Shown here piece after piece: positions 4,954 through 10,852 of a stretch of DNA of 10,852 bases. The notes under the pieces were generated by a model. It made no database searches. It was not told the origin of the DNA and saw nothing but the letters and a program-made list of their open reading frames with translations. The DNA is taken from positions 1-10,852 of the forward strand of contig JALHJD010000076.1 of the NCBI GenBank assembly GCA_022837185.1, given 5' to 3'. Position numbers and translations under genes: made by a program. Positions within the stretch are counted from its first letter, which is position 1; each line of letters begins with the position of its first letter. The stretch comes from Desulfobacteraceae bacterium (GTDB lineage: Bacteria; Desulfobacterota; Desulfobulbia; Desulfobulbales; Desulfobulbaceae).

Positions 4954-6878
4954 AACTCGACCCCAAGATTCCCGACGGTCCGCTGGCCGAAAAATGGGAC
5001 CGGTGCCGGTTTGCGAACCGGCTGGTCAACCCGGCCAACAAACGCAAATACGATATCCTGGTTGTCGGCACCGGCCTGGCCGGCGCCTCGGCCGCCGCCA
5101 CCCTCGGAGAGCTGGGGTACAACGTCAAATCCTTCTGTATCCAGGACAGTCCGCGCCGGGCCCATTCCATCGCCGCCCAGGGCGGCATCAACGCCGCCAA
5201 GAACTACCAGAATGACGGCGACTCCATCTTCCGCCTGTTCTATGACACCATCAAGGGCGGCGACTTCCGGGCCAGGGAGGCCAATGTCTACCGGCTGGCC
5301 CAGGTCAGCAACAACATCATCGACCAGTGCGTGGCCCAGGGCATCCCTTTTGCCCGGGAGTACGGGGGCACCCTGGCCAACCGCTCCTTCGGCGGGGCCC
5401 AGGTCTCCCGCACCTTCTACGCCCGGGGGCAGACCGGGCAGCAGCTCCTTTTCGGGGCTTATTCCGCCCTGATGCGCCAGGTGGCCGCCGGCAAGGTGAC
5501 AATCTTCCCCCGGCGGGAAATGATGGACCTGGTCCTGATCGACGGCCTGGCCCGGGGCATCGTCTGCCGCAACCTGGTGACCGGCGAACTGGAACGGTAC
5601 TGCGGCCACGCGGTTGTCCTCGCCACCGGAGGCTACGGTAACGCCTATTTCCTGTCCACCAACGCCATGGCCTCCAATGTCACCGCCGCCTGGCGGGCGT
5701 ACAAAAAGGGGGCCGGCTTCGCCAATCCCTCCTTTGTCCAGATCCATCCCACCTGCATCCCGGTCCACGGCGACTACCAGTCCAAGCTGACCCTGATGAG
5801 CGAAAGCCTGCGCAACGACGGGCGGGTCTGGGTGCCGAAAAAGAAAGGGGATAACAGGCCGCCCCAGGATATTCCCGAGGAGGATCGGGACTACTACCTG
5901 GAACGCAAGTATCCGAGCTTCGGCAACCTGGTGCCCCGGGACGTCGCCTCGCGCAACGCCAAGGAGGTCTGCGACCAGGGCAAAGGGGTCGGCGAAACGG
6001 GACTGGCCGTCTATCTCGACTTCCGGGACGCCATCCAGCGGGACGGGCTTGACGTCATTCTCCGCAAATACGGCAACCTCTTCCACATGTACGAAAAAAT
6101 TACCGACCAGGATCCAAGCATCCAGCCAATGATGATTTACCCGGCGGTTCATTACGCCATGGGCGGCCTGTGGGTCGACTACAACCTGATGTCGACGATT
6201 CCCGGCCTCTTTGTCCTCGGGGAGGCTAATTTCTCCGACCACGGCGCCAACCGGCTCGGCGCCTCCGCCCTGATGCAGGGGCTGGCTGACGGCTACTTCA
6301 TAGCGCCCTACACCATCGGCAACTACCTTGCCGAAACCGGTTCCGGTCCCCTGACCGTTGATCATGACGCCTACTCCGAGTCGGAGCGGGAGGTCAAACG
6401 CCGGCTGGAGGCGCTGCTCGCCAACCGGACCGCCGGCAAACAAGGACTGCGGACCGCGGCCGATTTTCACCGCCGCCTGGGGCGGATCCTCTGGGACTAC
6501 TGCGGCATGGCCCGCAACCGGGAGGGACTGGAAAAGGCCTTGTCCCTCATCCCGGAACTGCGGCAGGAATTCTGGGACCGGGTGACGGTCCCCGGCAGCG
6601 GCGGGGAGCTGAACCAGTCCCTGGAAAGGGCCGGAAGGGTGGCCGATTTCATGGAATTCGCCGAGGTCCTGGTTCGGGACGCCCTCGCCCGGGGGGAATC
6701 GTGCGGCTGTCATCTCCGCGAGGAGAGCCAGACCGAGGAAAGCGAAGCCCTGCGTGACGACGAGCAGTATTCCCACGTCTCGGTCTGGGCGTACAACGGG
6801 GAAGAGAAGCCGGCGGAGATGCACAAGGAGCCGCTGGTTTTTGAAAATGTCACGCCTTCCCAGCGCAGTTACAAGTAA
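4950..6878 (+). CDS. sdhA: Succinate dehydrogenase/fumarate reductase flavoprotein subunit
   Basis: 642 aa. The FAD dinucleotide-binding motif is [10 protein letters not shown] at 40-49. The covalent FAD histidine is H72, in the [11 protein letters not shown] block. Dicarboxylate-site residues are H266 (in IHPTC), the catalytic arginine R330 in PRDVASR, and H401 in HYAMGG. A second FAD block, [18 protein letters not shown], starts near 424. This is the catalytic subunit that interconverts succinate and fumarate at the cytoplasmic face of the complex. The length and the [16 protein letters not shown] block match the long type B flavoproteins seen in Geobacter-type and Bacteroidetes complexes rather than the E. 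coli type. It starts at ATG 4950 inside the VOC stop codon, with no strong Shine-Dalgarno, so translational coupling is likely. The C-terminal acidic tail is normal for the group. Confidence 0.96.
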   Translation: MKLDPKIPDGPLAEKWDRCRFANRLVNPANKRKYDILVVGTGLAGASAAATLGELGYNVKSFCIQDSPRRAHSIAAQGGINAAKNYQNDGDSIFRLFYDTIKGGDFRAREANVYRLAQVSNNIIDQCVAQGIPFAREYGGTLANRSFGGAQVSRTFYARGQTGQQLLFGAYSALMRQVAAGKVTIFPRREMMDLVLIDGLARGIVCRNLVTGELERYCGHAVVLATGGYGNAYFLSTNAMASNVTAAWRAYKKGAGFANPSFVQIHPTCIPVHGDYQSKLTLMSESLRNDGRVWVPKKKGDNRPPQDIPEEDRDYYLERKYPSFGNLVPRDVASRNAKEVCDQGKGVGETGLAVYLDFRDAIQRDGLDVILRKYGNLFHMYEKITDQDPSIQPMMIYPAVHYAMGGLWVDYNLMSTIPGLFVLGEANFSDHGANRLGASALMQGLADGYFIAPYTIGNYLAETGSGPLTVDHDAYSESEREVKRRLEALLANRTAGKQGLRTAADFHRRLGRILWDYCGMARNREGLEKALSLIPELRQEFWDRVTVPGSGGELNQSLERAGRVADFMEFAEVLVRDALARGESCGCHLREESQTEESEALRDDEQYSHVSVWAYNGEEKPAEMHKEPLVFENVTPSQRSYK

Positions 6879-6963
6879 AAGCGGGCACGCATCGGCAGGT
6901 TCGCAGGCTGAAAAATCCTCCAACCCGAAGCTCAACAGATATACATTGATAGGTTAGACCACC

Positions 6964-7734
6964 ATGGCGGCACGAAAAATATCACTCAACCTGAAAATAT
7001 GGCGCCAGGAAAGCCCGGACAAGAAAGGGGCTTTCGAACAGTATCGCCTGGAAAAAATCAACTCAGACATGTCCTTCCTGGAAATGATCGATGTCCTCAA
7101 CGAGAGACTGACCCTGGAAGGACGGGAACCGGTGGCCTTTGACCATGACTGCCGGGAAGGCATCTGCGGGATGTGCGGGGCGGTGGTGGACGGCATCGCC
7201 CACGGTCCGGAAAAGGCGACCACCCTTTGCCAGTTGCACATGCGCCATTTCCGTGACGGCCAGACCATCACCATCGAACCCTTCAAGGCCCGGGCCTTTC
7301 CCATAATCAGGGACCTGGTTGTCGACCGCTCCGCTTTTGACCGGATCATCCAGGCCGGCGGCTTCATCTCGGTCAATACCGGCAGCGCCCCGGACGGCAA
7401 TGCCATCCCGGTGTCGCAGACCAAGGCCGAACTGGCCATGGACGCCGCGGCCTGCATCGGCTGCGGGGCCTGTGTCGCCGCCTGCCCCAATGCGTCCGCC
7501 ATGCTCTTTGTCGGCGCCAAGATTTCCCAGCTCGCCCTCCTCCCCCAGGGGGGACCGGAAAGGGAAAAGCGGGCCGTCGCCATGGTCCGGACAATGGACC
7601 GGGAAGGGTTCGGCAACTGCAGCAACGAGAGGGAATGCGAGGCGGTGTGTCCCAAGTCCATTTCCATCCGCAACATCGCCCGGCTCAACCGCGAATTTTT
7701 TCGCGCCTCCCTGTTTTCGGACGAGAACGGATAA
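6964..7734 (+). CDS. sdhB: Succinate dehydrogenase/fumarate reductase iron-sulphur subunit
   Basis: 256 aa. The N-terminal ferredoxin domain has [2Fe-2S] ligands C63, C68, C71 and C89 (motif CREGICGMC). The C-terminal domain has C164-x2-C167-x2-C170-x3-C174-P, then C219-x5-C225-x3-C229-P, which supply the [4Fe-4S] and [3Fe-4S] clusters. It carries electrons between the FAD of SdhA and the haems of SdhC. The ATG at 6964 gives the family-typical [15 protein letters not shown] start; an AGG lies about a dozen bases upstream. It is separated from sdhA by 85 bp with no gene in between, and I see no terminator there, so it should be the last gene of the operon. The stop codon is about 20 bp before the repeat element at 7755. 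Confidence 0.95.
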   Translation: MAARKISLNLKIWRQESPDKKGAFEQYRLEKINSDMSFLEMIDVLNERLTLEGREPVAFDHDCREGICGMCGAVVDGIAHGPEKATTLCQLHMRHFRDGQTITIEPFKARAFPIIRDLVVDRSAFDRIIQAGGFISVNTGSAPDGNAIPVSQTKAELAMDAAACIGCGACVAACPNASAMLFVGAKISQLALLPQGGPEREKRAVAMVRTMDREGFGNCSNERECEAVCPKSISIRNIARLNREFFRASLFSDENG

Positions 7735-7751
7735 GCCTAGAGGCGCTGCGC

Positions 7752-7783
7752 GGTGCCAGAAGACAGCACCGGCTGCGCCGGGA
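7752..7783 (+). terminator. Candidate 3'-end hairpins downstream of sdhB
   Basis: Two stem-loops: GGTGC/GCACC (7752-7756 with 7766-7770), and CCGGC-TGC-GCCGG immediately after it. Only a short TTT follows, so intrinsic termination is uncertain. The second hairpin belongs to the block also found after the radical SAM gene, in the same orientation relative to transcription. Confidence 0.35.
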
Positions 7784-7864
7784 GTTTGCAGTTGGCAGTT
7801 TGCAGTCGGCAGTTCGGGTTTGAAGCCTGGCGGCTTGCCTGAATGAACGGCCCCTCACCCGGCC
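7755..7864 (+). repeat. ~107-bp inverted-repeat arm, right copy
   Basis: Near-perfect reverse complement of 2699-2807. Order on the plus strand: CCAGAAGACAGCACC, the CCGGC/GCCGG hairpin, heptad array GTTTGCA / GTTGGCA / GTTTGCA / GTCGGCA (7784-7811), spacer hairpin GAAGCCTGGCGGCTTGCC, then the start of a double-hairpin module that is complete here (7851-7894) and truncated in the left copy. Confidence 0.9.
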
Positions 7865-8054
7865 TCCGGCCACCCTCTCCCAAGGGAGAAGGGGGTTGCG
7901 CGCTTTTCGATTCCGATTTGGATGAGATATTGCCCGGCGGGGCGGCCAAGGGATCCAATCCCCGATAACAATAGCGATTTCGGGTCCGATGCGGTATATC
8001 ATTGGGGGACATGTCTCTTCTCCATCCGATACTTTCTGTAACCGCCGTTCGAAC

Positions 8055-8933
8055 ATGAAAACCGTTCTTTCCTTTCTTTTCCTGATTCTCGGCCTTGCGA
8101 CAGCCGGGTGCGTCAAGGTTCCCGAGGCGCATTTTACGATCAGCCACTACGACAGCCGGACCGCGGTGAATGACGATTGCGGCTGCGACGGGCCCGCCCC
8201 TGCGGAAGCCGTCCCGGTGACGGTGGGCCGCCCGGCCCCCGGCCTGGATCCCCACGGCTTCACACTGGTGAACTGGAACACCTACAAGGGCAGGAAAAAC
8301 GGCTGGGACCGGGACCTGACCCGGTTGATCCTGCCCAGCGACATCGTTCTGCTGCAGGAAGGGAACCTGACCCCCCGGTTGCAGGAATTGCTCCGGGAGC
8401 ATGACTTCAACCTGGACCTGGCCGCCGCTTTTACCTGGGACGATGCCGAGACCGGGGTGTTGACCGCGTCCAGGATCAAGCCGGATTTTCTCTGTTCCTT
8501 CCGGGAGAGGGAACCGATCAGCTCGGTGCCGAAAACGGTCCTGATCACCCGCTACCCTCTGGCCGGCACCGATACGTCTCTCCTGGTGGCCAATGTCCAT
8601 ATGATCAATTTCACCATTGACCTGGCCGCCTACCGCAGGCAGTTGGCGCAAACCGAGGATATCCTTGCCCGCCACCAGGGTCCCGTCATCCTGTCCGGCG
8701 ACCTGAACACCTGGAACAGCAAGCGGATGGCCGCCGTGGCCGATCTTGCCGCCAAACTGAACCTGCGGCCGGTCGGTTTCGCCGACGACCAGCGGTCGAA
8801 CTTCCTGGGGCAGCCGGTGGACCATATCTACTACAGGGGCCTGGTGCCGCTGTCATCGATCACCGCCAGGGTGGCGTCCTCGGATCACAATCCCATGCAG
8901 GTCACCTTCATGCTGGCCGGAGAAGACAAATGA
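8055..8933 (+). CDS. YafD-like (UPF0294) endonuclease/exonuclease/phosphatase lipoprotein
   Basis: 292 aa from the ATG at 8055. The frame opens at 7989, but the first 22 codons come from repeat-derived sequence, whereas M23 begins a clean export signal (MKTVLSFLFLILGLATAG) ending in a lipobox-like TAGC, so C19 is probably lipidated. Domain: EEP fold. Metal and catalytic positions are N75 (VNWNTYKG), E102 (LLQEGN), H182 (NVHMINF), D216 and N218 (SGDLNTW), and D277-H278 (SSDHNP). The blocks REREP and DDQRSNF...YYRGL closely resemble E. coli YafD. EEP enzymes hydrolyse phosphodiester or phosphomonoester bonds of nucleic acids, lipids or sugars; the substrate is unknown. The signal points to the envelope, unlike a cytosolic repair nuclease. 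A short DCGCDG cysteine pair follows the signal. The stop overlaps the next start (ATGA), so the two are coupled. Confidence 0.88.
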   Translation: MKTVLSFLFLILGLATAGCVKVPEAHFTISHYDSRTAVNDDCGCDGPAPAEAVPVTVGRPAPGLDPHGFTLVNWNTYKGRKNGWDRDLTRLILPSDIVLLQEGNLTPRLQELLREHDFNLDLAAAFTWDDAETGVLTASRIKPDFLCSFREREPISSVPKTVLITRYPLAGTDTSLLVANVHMINFTIDLAAYRRQLAQTEDILARHQGPVILSGDLNTWNSKRMAAVADLAAKLNLRPVGFADDQRSNFLGQPVDHIYYRGLVPLSSITARVASSDHNPMQVTFMLAGEDK

Positions 8934-9298
8934 AGCCCTTCGCGGCCCCCCTCTTTCATGCGGCTGTCCTGGGGGTGCTGCTGACGCCGTCGGTCTCCCT
9001 CGCCGCCCGCCACGCCGCACCGGCCGAAGAGATCGAGCACCTTCTCGTCTCCATCGAACAGTCCGGATGCACTTTTCTCAGAAACGGCACCGAACACTCC
9101 GCTGCCGAGGCCCGCGCCCATATTGAAAGGAAATACGCCCATGTCCGGGACAGGGTAAAAACAGCGGAAGAATGGATTGAGCATGCCGCCGCCCGGAGCA
9201 GTCTGTCAGGCCGCCCCTACAGGGTACGCTGCAGCTCCACGGAGATGTCTTCCGCCGACTGGCTCCGCGCCGAACTGGAAAAATTCCGCTCGGAGTAA
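8930..9298 (+). CDS. Secreted DUF5329-family protein
   Basis: 122 aa. Residues 1-25 form a signal peptide with probable cleavage after SLA, so the protein is likely periplasmic. The mature part carries the marks of DUF5329: EEIEHLLVSIEQSGCTFLRNG, a following A-x-x-H-x-x-x-K-Y segment, an AEEWIEHAAARSSLSGRPY block, C101 and a C-terminal WLRAELEKFR. C47 and C101 could form a disulphide. No function is established for this family. The ATG overlaps the stop of the YafD-like gene by 4 bp, which predicts coupled translation and suggests the two act together in the envelope. It converges on arfB with nine bases between the stop codons. Confidence 0.85.
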   Translation: MKPFAAPLFHAAVLGVLLTPSVSLAARHAAPAEEIEHLLVSIEQSGCTFLRNGTEHSAAEARAHIERKYAHVRDRVKTAEEWIEHAAARSSLSGRPYRVRCSSTEMSSADWLRAELEKFRSE

Positions 9299-9307
9299 AA
9301 CGCCCCT

Positions 9308-9748
9308 TCACTCCCAATCCGGCTTGGACCGTGATGTTTTTTTTAACAGGCTCCTGCGTTTTTTGGCCTGCAGGCGTCTTTCCCTTGCCCCGGCCGACAT
9401 CCTGGTTTTCTTCCGCACCTTTTTTTCAGTCAATGCCGCGGCCAGCAGTTCGGCAAACCGCTGCAGAGCGTCTTCCCTGTTGGCCTTTTGGGTCCGGTAC
9501 TGCTCTGCCGAAATCTGCAGGACCCCGTCTTTATTAATCCTCCCGCCCAGCGACCCGCGGATTTTCGACTTCTGGTATGGGGTCAGTGTCGGTGAGTTCT
9601 CGACATCGAACCACAAAGTAGCCCGGGAACTGATCTTGTTGACGTTCTGGCCGCCCGGCCCGCCGGAACGGGAATAGGTAAAGCGCACTTCCCCGGACGG
9701 CAGCAGGAGATCGTCTCTGATCCGTATGGTTCGGGGGGGCGTGCTCAT
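9308..9748 (-). CDS. arfB: Alternative ribosome-rescue factor / peptidyl-tRNA hydrolase ArfB
   Basis: 146 aa. The catalytic GGQ is at 32-34 in SRSGGPGGQNVNK, followed by the release-factor-like fold and a strongly basic C-terminal tail (about 107-144) that in ArfB/YaeJ inserts into the empty mRNA channel of stalled ribosomes. The enzyme hydrolyses peptidyl-tRNA on non-stop complexes. The size matches E. coli ArfB (about 140 aa), too short for a release factor, so RF1/RF2 is excluded. The start ATG at 9748 overlaps the stop of the upstream ferritin-like gene as ATGA. It is the last gene of a three-gene minus-strand unit and converges on the DUF5329 gene. Confidence 0.95.
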   Translation of the reverse strand: MSTPPRTIRIRDDLLLPSGEVRFTYSRSGGPGGQNVNKISSRATLWFDVENSPTLTPYQKSKIRGSLGGRINKDGVLQISAEQYRTQKANREDALQRFAELLAAALTEKKVRKKTRMSAGARERRLQAKKRRSLLKKTSRSKPDWE

Positions 9749-9987
9749 TGCTCATCCTCCCCCGGCCGCAGCACTTTGAGGCCCAGTCTTTTTTTGTAGT
9801 CGTAATACACCTGCTTGAGGAGATTTTCATGCCCCTGCTCCTCCTTGGCCAGCATGGCGAAAATCCGCTTGATCTCGCCTTTCTCGGCAAGGGCTTCCCC
9901 CCGGCTGTACAGCCGGTACGCCGCCTTTTCTCGCTCTATCGCCTCTTCCAGGATCAGGAGGATCTCTTTCTCTGTTTGTCCGCCCAT
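9745..9987 (-). CDS. Half-length ferritin-like / rubrerythrin-family protein
   Basis: 80 aa, predicted as two helices only (about 4-33 and 36-65). Candidate di-iron ligands are the E15/E18/E20 cluster with Y24 on helix one, and E50-x2-H53 (KEEQGHENLL) on helix two. This is the core of the rubrerythrin/ferritin-like fold, but it holds half of a four-helix bundle, so a dimer would be needed to complete a di-iron site, as in encapsulated half-ferritins. No rubredoxin CxxC is present. GAGG lies six bases before the ATG at 9987. It starts 41 bp after the YkgJ-like gene and its stop overlaps the arfB start. The function is not known; iron or peroxide handling is the family-based guess. Confidence 0.85.
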   Translation of the reverse strand: MGGQTEKEILLILEEAIEREKAAYRLYSRGEALAEKGEIKRIFAMLAKEEQGHENLLKQVYYDYKKRLGLKVLRPGEDEQ

Positions 9988-10028
9988 ACCGTACCTCGTC
10001 TCAAATCGTTACCCGGCAGCGCACAGTG

Positions 10029-10448
10029 TCACCGTCCCGTCCCGCCTCCGCGCTCCATTCCTTCCCGGCGGCACGGTTTCACCCCCGGGCATTCCCTCAT
10101 CACCTCCTCCGGGTGGGTTTTGAAGTGGTTCCAGAACGGAAACCGGCGGCACTGGGCGGGACGAACCGGATAGATGGCGCAGCGGCAGGTTTGCTCGTCG
10201 AAAAACAGGCAGGGATGATCCGTTGCCGTCCTTCGTTCGCGGATCGACATCCTGCCCCCGATCCGGCGAAGGCATGCGGCCGTGAAGTCGACCGTATTGG
10301 TCCGGAGATGGGAGGCCATCCGTCCGATTTCCGCGGCGCTGACCCAGATGTGACCGGGTTCGCCCCGGCAGCACCTGCCCCCGCAGCCGTCACAGGCCGC
10401 CGGTTCGAAGCAGAAATCATATCCTTCCTTTGTCACCTGTTCCGTCAT
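10029..10448 (-). CDS. YkgJ-family cysteine-cluster protein
   Basis: 139 aa with the CxxCxxxCC signature C19-x2-C22-x3-C26-C27, followed by GHIWVSAAEI. A second cysteine block follows: C80, C88 and C90, then IYPVRPAQCRRFPFW with C100, then C120 and C126. These cysteines are the hallmark of the YkgJ (formerly UPF0153) family, thought to bind zinc or an Fe-S cluster; the biochemical role is not settled. A strong GGAGG lies about 12 bases before the ATG at 10448, with a nearer GGGGG as an alternative. It is the first gene of the unit with the ferritin-like protein and arfB. Confidence 0.9.
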   Translation of the reverse strand: MTEQVTKEGYDFCFEPAACDGCGGRCCRGEPGHIWVSAAEIGRMASHLRTNTVDFTAACLRRIGGRMSIRERRTATDHPCLFFDEQTCRCAIYPVRPAQCRRFPFWNHFKTHPEEVMRECPGVKPCRREGMERGGGTGR

Positions 10449-10510
10449 TACCCCCGTTTTCCTCCCCTTAAATCATCTCTGCCGGTCAGAGTTCAACCGG
10501 AGAGTACCTG

Positions 10511-10547
10511 AAAAACTGGCCGATTGCCAGCAGCTCTTTTTCTTTTT
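10511..10547 (-). terminator. Weak intrinsic-terminator-like hairpin upstream of the YkgJ-like gene
   Basis: CTGGC (10516-10520) and GCCAG (10526-10530) form a 5-bp stem with a 5-base loop. On the minus strand it is followed directly by TTTTT and preceded by an A-rich run. On the plus strand a T-rich run follows six bases later. There is no gene just upstream on either strand that it obviously terminates. It lies in the leader region of the YkgJ-like gene, so attenuation is possible. Confidence 0.3.
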
Positions 10548-10599
10548 GTTCTCCGATGCCTCCTTGCAATCCCATGTCGCCCTGGCATAAAATAGACGG

Positions 10600-10683
10600 A
10601 GTCGGCAGTTGGCAGTCGGCAGTCGGCAGTCGGCAGTCGGCAGTCATCAGTTAGCGGAGGACAGAAAACTGAGGACAAATGAC
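10600..10683 (+). repeat. 84-bp heptad tract (AGTCGGC words running on into others)
   Basis: Cut from 10600: AGTCGGC, AGTTGGC, AGTCGGC four times, AGTCATC, AGTTAGC, GGAGGAC, AGAAAAC, TGAGGAC, AAATGAC. All twelve units end in C, and the phase holds after the AGTCGGC word is lost. It is followed by the double-hairpin module at 10721-10762, the same order as in the other copies. Confidence 0.88.
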
Positions 10684-10720
10684 AAAAGGAGCTTGCAGCT
10701 TCGCTGATGGTTTGAAGAAT

Positions 10721-10762
10721 CCCTCACCCGGCCTTCGGCCACCCTCTCCCCCTGGAGAAGGA
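10721..10762 (+). repeat. Double-hairpin module, copy 4
   Basis: CCCTCACCC, then GGCC-TTC-GGCC (10730-10740), then TCTCC-CCCT-GGAGA. It is closest to copy 3 at 7851-7894, while copies 1 and 2 form a second subtype with GCCCC-TCC-GGGGC. The base changes in hairpin one of the two subtypes keep pairing, so the fold rather than the sequence seems to be kept. Confidence 0.8.
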
Positions 10763-10776
10763 AATGTGCAGACTAA

Positions 10777-10807
10777 TAGCCTAAACAGGCTACTGCCTAA
10801 AAGGCTA
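10777..10807 (+). promoter_or_regulatory. Tandem, mutually exclusive leader hairpins over the ribosome binding site of the right-edge gene
   Basis: TAGCCT (10777-10782) pairs with AGGCTA (10787-10792), and GCCT (10795-10798) pairs with AGGC (10802-10805), which contains part of the AAAAGG Shine-Dalgarno (10799-10804). Alternatively AGGC (10787-10790) can pair with GCCT (10795-10798), freeing the Shine-Dalgarno. Stems are short (4-6 bp), so this is a candidate switch only. Confidence 0.35.
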
Positions 10808-10809
10808 AC

Positions 10810-10852
10810 ATGACTCAGTCCAGTAAACAGTGGCGTCTTGAAACCGGGCCCG
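10810..10852 (+). CDS. Start of an unidentified gene leaving the window
   Basis: The ATG at 10810 is preceded by AAAAGG with a 5-base spacer and opens a frame, MTQSSKQWRLETGP, that stays open to the right edge. Only 14 residues are visible. The WRLET run resembles the N-termini of some PLP-dependent Met/Cys-metabolism enzymes (WRLETRAIH-type), but that is too little for an assignment. The good Shine-Dalgarno and the end of the repeat zone just upstream make a real gene start more likely than not. Confidence 0.5.
   Translation, partial: MTQSSKQWRLETGP

Larger units (their letters stand above)
7735..8054. other. 320-bp gene-free interval after sdhB
   Basis: It holds the right inverted-repeat arm (7755-7864), double-hairpin module copy 3 (7851-7894: GGCC-TCC-GGCC and TCTCCC-AA-GGGAGA), and a module at 7906-7931 (TTCGATTCCGATTTGGATGAGATATT in two pieces) that resembles 2086-2105. 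A further shared GGGATC(C/G)AATCC word lies near 7950 and near 2140. The rest, to 8054, should hold the promoter of the next gene, but I cannot point to boxes. An in-frame ATG at 7989 extends the next gene, but that added part has no coding character. Confidence 0.7.
10449..10809. other. 360-bp gene-free interval with repeat element and leader hairpins
   Basis: From left to right: the leader/promoter area of the minus-strand YkgJ unit, the hairpin at 10511-10547, a heptad tract (10600-10683), double-hairpin module copy 4 (10721-10762), and tandem hairpins (10777-10805) before the right-edge gene. I see no credible coding frame in it. Confidence 0.7.

Noticed and set aside
4917..6935. 672-codon minus-strand open frame opposite sdhA
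   Set aside because: It exactly shadows sdhA, which has every FAD and active-site motif. The antisense product has no recognisable domain.
7989..8054. Upstream extension of the YafD-like protein
   Set aside because: The added 22 residues have no coding character and would bury an obvious lipoprotein signal that starts at 8055.
7737..8825. 362-codon minus-strand frame across the YafD-like gene and the repeat element
   Set aside because: It is the antisense of the EEP gene fused to translated repeat sequence; no motifs.
9308..9748. Peptide chain release factor
   Set aside because: It is too short and lacks codon-recognition domains; GGQ plus a basic tail at 146 aa identifies ArfB.
10600..10650. 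Integron attC or phage attachment site
   Set aside because: No integrase, no tRNA end and no attC-like bulged stem; the tract is a simple heptad repeat.

Overview
The window is a GC-rich, gene-dense bacterial segment. Three intergenic regions break it up, and they are filled with short-period repeats. The gene content fits a deltaproteobacterium in the broad sense (Desulfobacterota / Desulfuromonadales-like). It has a five-helix di-haem type B succinate dehydrogenase/fumarate reductase with a long (about 640 aa) flavoprotein, a PflX-type radical SAM protein, YkgJ and rubrerythrin-like small proteins, and a TrpB with a KGYFGRWGGAF start. The taxon is inferred from the proteins; there is no rRNA to confirm it.

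Layout. 1-1825, minus strand: an unrecognised 544-551 aa protein runs into the start of trpB, which is cut by the left edge. 1847-2847: about 1 kb without a credible gene, made of heptad-periodic repeats and GC-rich double hairpins. 2848-3816, minus strand: a COG1313/PflX-like radical SAM protein. It is divergent from 3890-7734, plus strand, an sdhC - VOC protein - sdhA - sdhB operon. The VOC (glyoxalase-fold) gene lies inside the operon, and its stop overlaps the sdhA start. 7735-8054: a second repeat-filled gap. About 107 bp of it is a near-perfect inverted copy of 2699-2807. 8055-9298, plus strand: an exported YafD-like endonuclease/exonuclease/phosphatase lipoprotein coupled by a 4-bp overlap to a secreted DUF5329 protein. 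9308-10448, minus strand: a YkgJ-like cysteine-cluster protein, a half-length ferritin/rubrerythrin-like protein and arfB (ribosome rescue). 10449-10809: a third repeat-bearing gap. It ends in tandem hairpins over the ribosome binding site of a gene that leaves the window at the right edge.

How the genes work together. SdhC/A/B form one membrane complex: haem b anchor, covalent-FAD dicarboxylate site, and three Fe-S clusters. They link succinate/fumarate to the quinone pool. The VOC protein is probably made in step with SdhA. YafD-like and DUF5329 look like a two-protein envelope unit.

The most unusual material is non-coding. Several unrelated 7-bp words are tandemly repeated. In at least two tracts the 7-bp phase runs on across changes of word. 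These tracts are combined with hairpin modules into a recurring composite element that occurs about five times in the window. I know of no element described with exactly this build. The nearest analogy is the heptanucleotide STRR repeats of heterocystous cyanobacteria.
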